Numbered from the stretch's first letter, positions 1-7,619 are shown. The stretch: DNA of 16,740 nt from Proteobacteria bacterium UBA2383 (GCA_002343485.1 DDST01000105.1:1-16740); one strand, 5' to 3'. Numbers and translations: made by a program. Notes: generated from the sequence alone by a model not told the origin.

Positions 1-51
1 GGACAACTTTATTGTTGTTTAATAGCAATAAGATTTTTGTATGTATGATTC

Positions 52-81
52 TTGCCATATCAAACTTAATTTGGCTAGAGT
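52..81 (+). promoter_or_regulatory. possible sigma-70 promoter for the MepK-like gene
   Basis: TTGCCA at 52-57 and TAGAGT at 76-81 are separated by 18 bp, inside an AT-rich stretch ahead of the first gene. A likely start of transcription lies about 35 bp before the ATG. The match to consensus is only moderate and rests on eye inspection. Confidence 0.3.
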
Positions 82-122
82 GAAGTAAAGTCTAAATAAG
101 CGACGACGAAGGGAGGTACGGA

Positions 123-716
123 ATGTGTGCAGACGCAGTCCTTCAAGAGCAAAGCTATCATCTAGAAAAACAGCCGGAATCCGGCCGGCGTAGGTTTCTG
201 AAACTAGCATCTGGTGGTCTCGGTGCCCTGGCTTTGCTATCAGGACCGTTGGAAGCTGCCGTGCGGCGGGAACGCTATCTTTCATTCTACAACTCCAATA
301 CCGGCGAAACCATTCGCCAGGTCTACTGGACCCCGCGCGAAGGCTACATCCGCCAGTCTCTCAAGGAGATTAGCTGGGCATTGCGCGACCATCACAACGA
401 CTTGGTCAAGCCGTTTGATTACAATGTGCTAGACCAACTCTACGCCTTGCAATTACAGTTGGATTCACGCATTCCAATCCATGTGATCAGCGCCTACCGT
501 TCGCCAGTTACCAATGACCGGTTGTGTGAAAGCCGCCGGGGGGTAGCACGTAACAGCTATCACATACAGGCCATGGCTCTGGATGTTCGTCTGCCAAACG
601 GGCGAGTGTCAGATCTCTGCCGGGCTGCCCGTTCGCTGGGCGCAGGCGGGGTCGGCTACTACCCCCGTTCCAACTTCGTGCATATCGATAGCGGTCCAAT
701 TCGCTATTGGAGCTGA
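123..716 (+). CDS. mepK: YcbK/MepK-family (DUF882, peptidase M15) murein endopeptidase, Tat-exported
   Basis: This 197-residue protein closely resembles E. coli YcbK/MepK, a zinc-dependent periplasmic endopeptidase that cuts peptide cross-links in peptidoglycan. A twin-arginine signal is visible (RRRFLK at residues 22-27, then a hydrophobic stretch to about residue 46). The M15 metal-site pattern is present: H147 and D154 in SYHIQAMALD, and H187/D189 in FVHIDSGP. The block AGGVGYYPRSNFVHID is almost identical to the E. coli protein. The ATG is supported by GGGAGG at 111-116, six bases upstream. One oddity is that the glycine usually found between the His and Asp (SxHxxGxAxD) is alanine here. 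The gene stands alone and converges with dctM. Family and export route are well supported; the exact bond cleaved is inferred from the family. Confidence 0.88.
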   Translation: MCADAVLQEQSYHLEKQPESGRRRFLKLASGGLGALALLSGPLEAAVRRERYLSFYNSNTGETIRQVYWTPREGYIRQSLKEISWALRDHHNDLVKPFDYNVLDQLYALQLQLDSRIPIHVISAYRSPVTNDRLCESRRGVARNSYHIQAMALDVRLPNGRVSDLCRAARSLGAGGVGYYPRSNFVHIDSGPIRYWS

Positions 717-718
717 GT

Positions 719-770
719 GACTGCCGGCTTACCCTTCCCCGTCAGTGATTGGGGGGTAAGCCAAGCAGTC
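719..770. terminator. long hairpin between two convergent genes, likely bidirectional terminator
   Basis: GACTGC (719-724) pairs with GCAGTC (765-770), and GGCTTACCC (726-734) pairs with GGGTAAGCC (754-762), leaving a small internal loop and a 19-base apical loop. It fills the 66-bp gap between the stop codons of the MepK-like gene and dctM. There is no good U-tract on either side, so intrinsic termination is plausible but not certain. Confidence 0.5.
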
Positions 771-782
771 AACAGGAGGTTG

Positions 783-2060
783 CTAGAACAGCAAGCGGGG
801 CAGGAACAGACTGACTTGCGGGATATAGGTGACGATGATGAGGAAACTCAGCATCACCATAAGCCAGGGCATGGCGGCTTTTACGACCTCCCACAACGGC
901 ATACCAGTGACCCCAGCGGTTACGAACAGGTTCAGCCCCACTGGTGGCGTGATCATGCCGATTTCCATGTTAACGGTCATGATGATGCCCAAGTGGATCG
1001 GGTCGATGCCAAGCTGAGTCGCGATGGGAAAGAAGATCGGTGCGAGGATCAGCAGGATCGATGACGGCTCCATGAAATTCCCGGCAATCAATAGCACGAT
1101 ATTAACCACAATCAGGAATTGCCAAGCCGACAATCCCCAGCCAACGATGGTTTCTGCCATCACCTGCGGGATGCGCTCAGTGGTTAGCACATGGGCGAAC
1201 AGCATGGCATTGGAAATGATGAATAACAGCATCACCGTCACCTTGCCGGCGTCCGCGAACACGCGGGGTACGTCACGAAAGCCCATATCGCGGTGGATGA
1301 ACAGGGCGACCACGAAAGCGTAGACGGCAGCGACCGCCGCCGCTTCGGTGGCCGTGAAGAAACCGCCGTAGATGCCGCCGAGCACCACGATGATCAGTCC
1401 CAGCCCCCAGATCGCCTCGCGCGTCGCCACCAAAAGCTCCCGGAATGAGACGCGCGGTTGCAAGGGGATCTTCATTTTCCGTGCGCTGATGAAAATAGCG
1501 ATCATCAGCATCAGGCCCAGCACGATACCGGGTATGACCCCTGCCATGAACAACTGGCCGACCGAGGTTTCCGTCGCGGCAGCATAGACCACCATCACGA
1601 TCGAGGGTGGAATCAAGATCCCCAGAGTACCGGCGTTACAGATGATGCCGGCGGCATATTTCTGCGGATAGCCGCCCTTGACCATGGCGCCGATGACGAT
1701 GGAGCCGATCGCGGCCACGGTGGCCGGCGATGAACCTGACACCGCCGCGAACAACATACAAGCCAGTACCGAGGCAATAGCCATCCCCCCGGTAATATGG
1801 CCGACGGCGGCGACCGCGAAGCGAATCAGCCGTCTGGCCACCCCCCCCGTGGTTAGAAACGCCGAGGCCAGCACGAAATAAGGAATCGCTAACAGCGTGT
1901 AATGCTCCATGGTATCGAACAGCTTCAGCGACATGGAGGCCAGCGAATCATTGGTAAAGAACAGGATGGTCAAGATGCTGGACAGGCCCAGAGAAAAGGC
2001 AATAGGAATGCCCATCAGCAGAAAGACGAACAGCACGGTAAACAGGAACAGCGAGGTCAT
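783..2060 (-). CDS. dctM: TRAP transporter large permease (DctM family)
   Basis: The protein has 425 residues, normal for the large membrane subunit of TRAP transporters, which couple solute uptake to an ion gradient. It is hydrophobic throughout, with about a dozen membrane segments. Family blocks include the N-terminal LFVFLLMGIPIAFSLGLSS, the PSIVMVVYAAATE segment, GNFMEPSSILLILAPIFFPIA and the C-terminal EIGMITPPVGLNLFV. Its ATG overlaps the dctQ stop by four bases (ATGA), with AGGAG just upstream, so the two are probably translationally coupled. It is the last gene of the dctPQM operon. Substrate specificity is set by DctP and cannot be read from this subunit. Confidence 0.95.
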   Translation of the reverse strand: MTSLFLFTVLFVFLLMGIPIAFSLGLSSILTILFFTNDSLASMSLKLFDTMEHYTLLAIPYFVLASAFLTTGGVARRLIRFAVAAVGHITGGMAIASVLACMLFAAVSGSSPATVAAIGSIVIGAMVKGGYPQKYAAGIICNAGTLGILIPPSIVMVVYAAATETSVGQLFMAGVIPGIVLGLMLMIAIFISARKMKIPLQPRVSFRELLVATREAIWGLGLIIVVLGGIYGGFFTATEAAAVAAVYAFVVALFIHRDMGFRDVPRVFADAGKVTVMLLFIISNAMLFAHVLTTERIPQVMAETIVGWGLSAWQFLIVVNIVLLIAGNFMEPSSILLILAPIFFPIATQLGIDPIHLGIIMTVNMEIGMITPPVGLNLFVTAGVTGMPLWEVVKAAMPWLMVMLSFLIIVTYIPQVSLFLPRLLF

Positions 2061-2647
2061 GGTGCTTTCTCCTGACGGGCAGAGCCAGTGGCGGGATGCA
2101 GGATTTCGACCGCCTCAACGACCTCGACGCCCTCGACTGATTCAATTGCTTCGCGGGCCTCATCGGCGAGTTGCAGTCCTTCCTGCTGGCCGAGGATGGT
2201 ACGCCAGCCGACTTGCAGCAGCCGCAGCAAGGCCAGGGAAAGTCCGATGGGCAACATGATGAAGGGAACCCAGCGTGGAATCGGCAAATCCTGGGCTTCG
2301 ATACCCAGTTCATAGAGTTTGTAAACATAGCCGGCTGAGCCGACCAGCATGATGATGCAATAGGCGCAGCAAGCCAGTACCCCGAGTACGCCGATGGCGC
2401 GGCGCAGGTTATGTGGAAACTGACGCACCAGCACGTCAATGCCAATGTGCGCGCCAGTCTTGATTCCGTAGGAAACACCGAACAGCACGAGCCAAGCGAA
2501 CAGGTAAGTAACCAGTTCCAACGCCCAGGTAAAGCCCGTGCCGAGCACGTAGCGGTTAATGACCTGAATGAAAGAAATGGTGACCATCAGCGCCAGCAAC
2601 AGGGCGATAAACCCTTCTTCTAGATGATGGACGATGCGGGTAAACAT
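2057..2647 (-). CDS. dctQ: TRAP transporter small permease (DctQ family)
   Basis: This is the small four-helix membrane subunit that partners DctM. The start chosen gives 196 residues beginning MFTRIVHH, because AGAGGA sits about six bases upstream; an in-frame ATG 36 bases earlier would add an unconvincing leader. Membrane segments fall at roughly residues 12-32, 42-62, 84-106 and 126-146. The motif INRYVLGTGFTWALEL is typical of the family. The last 40 or so residues are an acidic extension (GVEVVEAVEIL region) longer than in most DctQ proteins and probably cytoplasmic. The gene ends inside the dctM start codon. It lies 81 bp behind dctP, with a hairpin in the gap. Confidence 0.93.
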   Translation of the reverse strand: MFTRIVHHLEEGFIALLLALMVTISFIQVINRYVLGTGFTWALELVTYLFAWLVLFGVSYGIKTGAHIGIDVLVRQFPHNLRRAIGVLGVLACCAYCIIMLVGSAGYVYKLYELGIEAQDLPIPRWVPFIMLPIGLSLALLRLLQVGWRTILGQQEGLQLADEAREAIESVEGVEVVEAVEILHPATGSARQEKAP

Positions 2648-2672
2648 GGGGAATCCTCTGAGCGGAAGCCTG

Positions 2673-2714
2673 AAAAAACACACCTCCCGGCGTTTGGAAC
2701 AACGCTGGGAGGTG
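2673..2714 (-). terminator. intra-operon hairpin with U-tract between dctP and dctQ (attenuator or 3' stabiliser)
   Basis: CACCTCCCGGCGTT (2681-2694) and AACGCTGGGAGGTG (2701-2714) form a 14-bp stem with one imperfect position and a six-base loop. Read on the minus strand, the stem is followed at once by TGTTTTTTC, so it has the form of an intrinsic terminator. Its place after dctP and before dctQM suggests partial termination or mRNA 3'-end protection, giving more binding protein than membrane subunits. Confidence 0.75.
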
Positions 2715-2728
2715 CGGCTGAGGAAGAA

Positions 2729-3715
2729 CTACTTGTTGGCTGCCAAGGCCGCATCGACAATGTCCTTGCCGATAGAGGGAGTGAACTGGTCATAGACCGA
2801 CTTCATGGCTGTCTTCCAGGCCGCTAATTCCTCGGGTGTCAGGGTCAGGATTTCCGTCTTGCCGGAGTCCTTGATTTTCTGGCGGTCGCCTTCGCTAAAC
2901 TCGGTCGCCCACTGATTGACTTGTACCGTGACTTCGGTAAGGGTTTCTTCCAGCGTCTTGCGTACGTCAGCCGGCAGGCCGTCCCAGAACTTGGTATTGG
3001 TCACCAGCATGTAGCCCAGATAGCCGTTATTGGATTCGCTGATGTATTTCTGGACTTCGAAGAACTTTTGCGAATAGATGTTCGACCAAGGATTTTCGGC
3101 GCCATCGACCACGCCGGTTTCCAGTGCTTGGTAGACTTCCGCAAACGCTAGTTTCTGCGGGAAGGCGCCGACCGCCTTGAACTGCGCTTCAAGAATGTCG
3201 GAAGATTGAATTCGGAACTTCATGCCCTTAGCGTCTTCGGGCCTGCGCAGCGGCTTGTTCGCCGAAAGCTGCTTCATGCCGTTATCCCAATAGCCAAGGC
3301 CGGTTAGGTTCTTCTTTTTCAGTGAGCCGAGAATCGATTGGCCAACCGGCCCATTCTGGAAGCGGTGGACTGCATTGATATCCTTGAATAGGAACGGCAG
3401 GTCGAATACCTGAATCTGCTTGGTGTAGCGATCGAACTTCGACAGCGAGGGTGCGATCAACTGCACATCGCCAAGCAGCAGCGCCTCCATTTCCTTACCA
3501 TCACCAAACAGCGAGCTGTTGGGGTAGACTTCCACCGTGACTTTGCCCTTCAGCCGTTCCTCGGCCAGCTTCTTGAACAGCAGAGCGCCTTTGCCCTTGG
3601 GGGTGTTTTCAGCGACTACATGCGAGAACTTGATCACGATTTCTGCATGGGCCATGCTGGTCAGCAGCGCCAGCGCAGCGCTGGCTAGAATGGCTTGGAA
3701 GGTAAGTTTGCGCAT
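2729..3715 (-). CDS. dctP: TRAP transporter periplasmic substrate-binding protein, C4-dicarboxylate type
   Basis: This 328-residue protein belongs to the DctP family, which binds the solute in the periplasm and delivers it to DctQM. A Sec signal peptide is clear (MRKLTFQ, then a hydrophobic run, with probable cleavage after AHA near residue 24). Family hallmarks are FDRYTKQIQVFDLPFLF (94-110), the ligand-carboxylate arginine in KGMKFRIQ (R168), and the block GVVDGAENPWSNIYSQKFFEV (201-221), which resembles the C4-dicarboxylate branch. AAAGGAG at 3726-3732 precedes the ATG by ten bases. The gene leads the dctPQM operon. No DctB/DctD-type two-component regulator lies in the window. A dicarboxylate such as malate, succinate or fumarate is likely, but the substrate is inferred. 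Confidence 0.94.
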   Translation of the reverse strand: MRKLTFQAILASAALALLTSMAHAEIVIKFSHVVAENTPKGKGALLFKKLAEERLKGKVTVEVYPNSSLFGDGKEMEALLLGDVQLIAPSLSKFDRYTKQIQVFDLPFLFKDINAVHRFQNGPVGQSILGSLKKKNLTGLGYWDNGMKQLSANKPLRRPEDAKGMKFRIQSSDILEAQFKAVGAFPQKLAFAEVYQALETGVVDGAENPWSNIYSQKFFEVQKYISESNNGYLGYMLVTNTKFWDGLPADVRKTLEETLTEVTVQVNQWATEFSEGDRQKIKDSGKTEILTLTPEELAAWKTAMKSVYDQFTPSIGKDIVDAALAANK

Positions 3716-3749
3716 AAGCGTCTTTCTCCTTTAGTGTCATCATTATTGT

Positions 3750-3769
3750 GGCTGGATGAGATGCCAGCC
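3750..3769 (-). promoter_or_regulatory. inverted repeat upstream of dctP, possible operator
   Basis: GGCTGG and CCAGCC are separated by eight bases (GGCTGG-ATGAGATG-CCAGCC). The repeat ends 35 bases before the dctP start and lies just upstream of AATAAT (minus strand, 3741-3746), where a -35 region would be expected. It could bind a dimeric regulator of the TRAP operon. I looked for a sigma-54 -24/-12 pair here, and the GG-to-GC spacing is one base too long. Confidence 0.3.
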
Positions 3770-3774
3770 TAGCG

Positions 3775-3803
3775 AAAAGGGCCGGCAGAGCGCCGGCCTT
3801 TTT
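3775..3803. terminator. strong GC-rich hairpin with T-run, terminator for the ABC permease gene
   Basis: GGCCGGC (3780-3786) and GCCGGCC (3792-3798) form a perfect stem around a five-base loop, flanked by AAAA before and TTTTTT after, so the structure can work in both directions. On the minus strand it sits about 80 bases beyond the permease stop and just upstream of dctP, insulating the TRAP operon from read-through. Confidence 0.8.
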
Positions 3804-3884
3804 TAAGAGTAGAAGAAACTATAATGAATGCACGGCTAAGCATCCGGAAGCGGTGGATAGCAATTTTTCAAGAGGACTGGGGAG

Positions 3885-4658
3885 TTAGCTACGAATGCCC
3901 GTTCCATGTTGCAGTAGCCACAGACTGTAGCTAAACAGGGCAGCGATGAATAACAGGATGATGGTGAAAGCCAGCCGAATATCGATATCTGAAACTCCCA
4001 GGATGCCGAAACGGAAGGCGTTGATCATGTACAGGATGGGATTGAACAGTGAGGTCTGTTGCCAGAATGCAGGTAGCATCTTGATGGAATAGAAGATGCC
4101 GCCAAGATAGATGAGCGGGGTGAGAACAAAAGTTGGGATGACCGAGATATCGTCGAAGCTCTTGGCGTAGATGCCGTTGATCAATCCGGCGAGGGCGAAC
4201 AGTATTGAAGTCAGGACGATCACCGTAAAGGTCAACAAGGGATGCTGCCAGTGCAAGTCGGCAAAACACAGCGAGATTGCTATGACGGTGATACCGACTG
4301 ACAAGCCTCGTGCTACCCCGCCGCCGACGAAACCCAGCACGATGATGGTGTTGGGCAAGGGCGAGACCAGCATTTCCTCGATATGCCGCTGGAACTTGGC
4401 GCTGAAGAATGAAGACACCACGTTCGAATAGGAATTAGTGATCACGGCCATCATGATCAGACCTGGCGCGATGTATTGGGTATAGTTCAACCCTTCTACC
4501 GGCCCGATCTGGGTGCCGATCAGCTTGCCAAAAATAATGAAATACAGGGCGGTCGTCACCGCTGGCGGCAAAATCGTTTGAATCCAAATCCGTAGAAAAC
4601 GCAGGGTTTCCTTGATCAGAATAGTTTGCAGGGCAATAAGCTGTGCATGAATGGGCAT
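3885..4658 (-). CDS. yadH: ABC-2 type transporter permease, YadH-like
   Basis: The protein has 257 residues and follows E. coli YadH along its full length: the N-terminal FLRIWIQTILPPAVTTALYFIIFGKLIG, then YTQYIAPGLIMMAVITNSY, SSFFSAKFQRHIEEMLVSPLP, and KSFDDISVIPTFVLTPLIYLGGIFYS. About six membrane segments are visible, typical of ABC-2 exporters. In E. coli the gene sits next to its ATPase, yadG. Here no ATP-binding protein lies beside it: upstream is the divergent pta and downstream a terminator, so the partner must be encoded elsewhere. The Shine-Dalgarno site is weak, but the start agrees with the homologue. The transported substrate is unknown. Confidence 0.9.
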   Translation of the reverse strand: MPIHAQLIALQTILIKETLRFLRIWIQTILPPAVTTALYFIIFGKLIGTQIGPVEGLNYTQYIAPGLIMMAVITNSYSNVVSSFFSAKFQRHIEEMLVSPLPNTIIVLGFVGGGVARGLSVGITVIAISLCFADLHWQHPLLTFTVIVLTSILFALAGLINGIYAKSFDDISVIPTFVLTPLIYLGGIFYSIKMLPAFWQQTSLFNPILYMINAFRFGILGVSDIDIRLAFTIILLFIAALFSYSLWLLQHGTGIRS

Positions 4659-4734
4659 AAAGTTGTCATAGCGTTGTCAGGTATTATTTGACATTTTAAT
4701 CTCAAATCATTTTTGAAGCTTCGGGTCCTGCTTT

Positions 4735-4772
4735 ATTCAGGAACGCTATCAATATTCAGGAACGCTATCAAT
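4735..4772. repeat. perfect 19-bp tandem direct repeat in a divergent promoter region
   Basis: ATTCAGGAACGCTATCAAT occurs twice back to back (4735-4753 and 4754-4772) without a mismatch. It lies in the 194-bp gap between the divergent yadH-like gene and pta, about 80 bases before each start. It may be a recent slippage duplication or a doubled regulator-binding site. The rest of the gap is AT-rich, with no other clear element. Confidence 0.9.
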
Positions 4773-4852
4773 CGCGATTCTAGTTGGTTATATCTAAACG
4801 GGTGTATGCTACGCTGCAATGCAACATTGTGCGCCTCACGTAAGGAACGGCT

Positions 4853-7012
4853 ATGACGATCCCCATATTTGTTGTCGCCACTGAGCAACGGGTTGGATTG
4901 ACCACTGTTGCGCTTGGATTGGTTCACGCCCTGGATCGCCAAGGCATTCCCGTCGGTTTCTGTAAACCTATCAGCCAGCCCCATGCGACTGATACGGGAC
5001 CAGAACGCTCAACCCGGCTGGCGCGCACTGTCACCAGCTTGCTGCCACCGGAACCAATCCCAGTCTCCGAAGCAGAGAATCTGCTGGGTCACGACCGGGA
5101 AAATGTGCTGCTGGAAGAAGTCATTACCCGTTATGAGCAGGCAGCGCAGAACGCCAGTGTCGTCATCGTCGAGGGCCTGGTCGATACCGAGGAACAACCC
5201 TATGGCACCCATCTCAACGCTAAAATGGCGTTGAGCCTAGGCGCCCGGATTATCATCGTCGCCGCTCCGGGTCACGATACCCCGCGCCAGGTGGCGGATA
5301 CCGTGGAAGTGGTTGCGCAGGCTTACGGCGGCATTCGGCATCAACGAATGCTTGGCTGCATCCTTAATCTGCTGGATGCGCCGGTGGATCCCACGGGCCA
5401 CATCCGCTTCGATTTCAGCCGCGCTGTGGATAACGATGGGCCTGGCCACGAGGTCGAATTCCGCACTGAATGCACCCGGCGCTGGCCGGAAACATTCAAG
5501 TTACTGGGCTGTATTCCCTGGCAACGTGATCTGATTGCGCCCAGGGTGCAGGACATCATGCACATGATCGGTGCTCAGGTCCTCAACGAAGGGTACCTGG
5601 GCCGGCGTGTCACCCACGTCGTCCTCGGTGCGCCTACCTTGGTCAATACGTGTCAGGAATTTCGGGCCGGGGCCATGGTGATCGTTCCCGGTGACCGTGA
5701 CGATTTGCTGCTGGCTATCTGTATGGCAGCGATGAGCGGCACTCAGGTAGCGGCGGTGTTGCTCACCGGTGGTTTCAAGCCCGATCCCCGCATTTGGAAG
5801 CTCTGCGGAGCTGCGTTCGATACGGGTTTGCCAGTACTGACGGTACCCTACACTGCGTTACAAGCGGTGCTTTATTTGCCCTACCTCAACCTGGAAGTGC
5901 CGCTCGATGACCGCGGCCGGATGTCGCAAGCAGTGGAAGCGGTGGCTTCGCATATCAGTCTGGATTGGAAAGAGCCGTTGTTGAGCACGATTGACGAACG
6001 GCGGCTCAGTCCGCCGGCCTTCCGGCATATGCTGGTGGAACGTGCCCGCCGGGCCAGCAAGCGCATTATTCTGCCCGAGGGCAACGAGCCGCGCACCATC
6101 GAAGCGGCGATTATCTGCCACCAGCGCGGTATTGCCCATTGTATATTGATGGGTGATGCTGGCCGTATGCATCGGCTCTCCGCCCGGCGTGGGTTGAGCA
6201 TCCCGTCAGATATCGTGATCATCGATCCGGCGCATATTGAGCAGCGTTATATCGATGCCATGGTGGAATTGCGCGGGCATAAAGGGTTGAATGCGGGGTT
6301 GGCCGAGGAGCAGTTGCATGATACCGTGGTGCTGGGCACCATGATGTTGCAACTGGGTGAGGTGGATGGACTGGTCTCCGGCGCGGTGCATACCACCGCA
6401 AACACCATTCGCCCGGCCTTGCAACTGATCAGGACCGCGCCTGATGTCAAACTGGTGTCGTCGATTTTCTTCATGTGCTTGCCGGAACAAGTGCTGGTGT
6501 ACGGCGATTGCGCTATCAATATCAATCCCAACGCCGAGGAATTGGCCGATATCGCCATCCAGAGCGCAGATTCCGCCGAAGCCTTTGGCATCACCCCGCG
6601 GGTGGCGATGCTGAGCTACAGCACCGGTGCTTCCGGCAGTGGCAGCGATGTGGAAAAGGTCAAGGAAGCCACCCGCATTGCCCGTGAGCGCCGCCCGGAT
6701 TTGTTAATCGATGGTCCTCTGCAATATGACGCTGCTACCATCAAGGCAGTTGCAGAAAGCAAGGCGCCGGATAGCCAGGTTGCGGGCCGGGCCACGGTGT
6801 TTATTTTCCCGGATTTGAATACGGGTAACACAACGTATAAGGCCGTCCAGCGTAGCGCCGACGTGATCAGCATCGGCCCGATGCTGCAAGGAATGCGTAA
6901 GCCAGTAAACGACTTATCGCGAGGGGCGATGGTGGAGGATATTGTTTTCACCATTGCCCTGACCGCGATTCAAGCTGAGCAAGCCGCCGCACGGGAGCGG
7001 GGCGTGCGCTGA
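4853..7012 (+). CDS. pta: phosphate acetyltransferase, long three-domain form
   Basis: Pta interconverts acetyl-CoA plus phosphate with acetyl phosphate plus CoA in the cytoplasm. The 719 residues match the long proteobacterial form (E. coli has 714). The N-terminal P-loop-like domain (about 1-190) opens with IFVVATEQRVGLTTVALGLVHAL and CKPISQP. A DRTGG regulatory domain follows (about 215-335), and then the catalytic PTA_PTB domain (about 385-712). The catalytic domain includes RIILPEGNEPRT, LSYSTGASGSGSDVEKV, DGPLQYDAA, FIFPDLNTGNTTYKAVQRSA and GPMLQGMRKPVNDLSRGA, nearly identical to E. coli. AAGGA a few bases upstream supports the ATG. The usual neighbour ackA is absent from the window, so acetate kinase is either distant or missing. 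Confidence 0.97.
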   Translation: MTIPIFVVATEQRVGLTTVALGLVHALDRQGIPVGFCKPISQPHATDTGPERSTRLARTVTSLLPPEPIPVSEAENLLGHDRENVLLEEVITRYEQAAQNASVVIVEGLVDTEEQPYGTHLNAKMALSLGARIIIVAAPGHDTPRQVADTVEVVAQAYGGIRHQRMLGCILNLLDAPVDPTGHIRFDFSRAVDNDGPGHEVEFRTECTRRWPETFKLLGCIPWQRDLIAPRVQDIMHMIGAQVLNEGYLGRRVTHVVLGAPTLVNTCQEFRAGAMVIVPGDRDDLLLAICMAAMSGTQVAAVLLTGGFKPDPRIWKLCGAAFDTGLPVLTVPYTALQAVLYLPYLNLEVPLDDRGRMSQAVEAVASHISLDWKEPLLSTIDERRLSPPAFRHMLVERARRASKRIILPEGNEPRTIEAAIICHQRGIAHCILMGDAGRMHRLSARRGLSIPSDIVIIDPAHIEQRYIDAMVELRGHKGLNAGLAEEQLHDTVVLGTMMLQLGEVDGLVSGAVHTTANTIRPALQLIRTAPDVKLVSSIFFMCLPEQVLVYGDCAININPNAEELADIAIQSADSAEAFGITPRVAMLSYSTGASGSGSDVEKVKEATRIARERRPDLLIDGPLQYDAATIKAVAESKAPDSQVAGRATVFIFPDLNTGNTTYKAVQRSADVISIGPMLQGMRKPVNDLSRGAMVEDIVFTIALTAIQAEQAAARERGVR

Positions 7013-7028
7013 ATAAACCGATTTATTC
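7011..7028. terminator. small AT-rich hairpin spanning two convergent stop codons
   Basis: GAATAAA (7011-7017) and TTTATTC (7022-7028) form a 7-bp stem with a four-base loop. The structure overlaps the stop of pta and the stop of the convergent methyltransferase gene, which are ten bases apart. It is too AT-rich to be a convincing terminator, but no better one is present. Confidence 0.3.
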
Positions 7029-7619
7029 CCGTTCAAATACTTCCACCCGTGCAGGTGGCAGGTTGCCCCAGACAATTCGGGTGGACCGCCGGCGGAAGTG
7101 CGGCAGCAGGCGGGGAGGGACGCCGCGCAAATCATAGGTGTACTGGACCAGGAGGCTGCCGGGTTGCAACAAGGTTTCAAGCTGTTGGGCGATGGCCCGG
7201 GTTGTCGTAGGATGCAAGGAGCGCAATGGCAGACTGGAAACGATACTGCTCACACCGCGTGGACGGTCATGATCCAGTAATTGGGCGAGTTGAGCCGCGT
7301 CACCCTGAACAACCCGCAGTTGAGGGAAGCGCTGGCGCAGGTGATGCGCCAAGGTCGGCGAGCGCTCAATCACCACCAGCTTCCAAGGAGGTATGCCATG
7401 CTTAAGTAGCGCTGCAGTGACAGCGCCGGTGCCGCCGCCCAGTTCTATCACCAACCCATCCCGATCCAGAGGGACGTGAGCCGCCATATGGCTGGCCAAC
7501 GAAGGCGCGCTGGGGCACGCCGCGCCCATTGCTCGTGGATTTGCCCAGATTTCCCGCGTGAACAGCGCCAGTGATGCCGCGCCTGGATTTTGCATCAGAA
7601 CCTTCACGAGACGTTTCAT
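7023..7619 (-). CDS. class I SAM-dependent methyltransferase, PmtA/phospholipid N-methyltransferase-like
   Basis: This 198-residue protein has the Rossmann motif I LVIELGGGTGAVTAALL at roughly residues 56-72, followed by an acidic motif II (VVIERSP) and GDAAQL. The later pattern (IVSSLPLRSL, LLQPGSLLVQYTYDL, and the ending VWGNLPPARVEVFERE) resembles bacterial phosphatidylethanolamine N-methyltransferases of the PmtA type rather than KsgA rRNA dimethyltransferases. The N-terminus (FTREIWANPRAMGAACPSAPSLA) also fits that group. The expected role is methylation of a phospholipid headgroup, but the substrate is inferred. GGTAGGA sits unusually close to the ATG. An alternative start is the Met at residue 9. 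The gene converges with pta and appears monocistronic. Confidence 0.75.
   Translation of the reverse strand: MKRLVKVLMQNPGAASLALFTREIWANPRAMGAACPSAPSLASHMAAHVPLDRDGLVIELGGGTGAVTAALLKHGIPPWKLVVIERSPTLAHHLRQRFPQLRVVQGDAAQLAQLLDHDRPRGVSSIVSSLPLRSLHPTTTRAIAQQLETLLQPGSLLVQYTYDLRGVPPRLLPHFRRRSTRIVWGNLPPARVEVFERE

Noticed and set aside
717..1064. 115-codon plus-strand frame following the MepK-like gene
   Set aside because: It runs antisense through dctM and across the convergent hairpin, with His/Asp-rich composition typical of antisense frames.
3750..3769. Sigma-54 promoter for dctP
   Set aside because: The GG and GC elements are separated by 11 rather than 10 bases and the flanks do not match, so only the dyad is reported.
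4784..4810. Sigma-70 promoter for pta (TTGGTT ... TATGCT)
   Set aside because: The spacer is 15 bases and both boxes are weak, so it was not listed as a feature.
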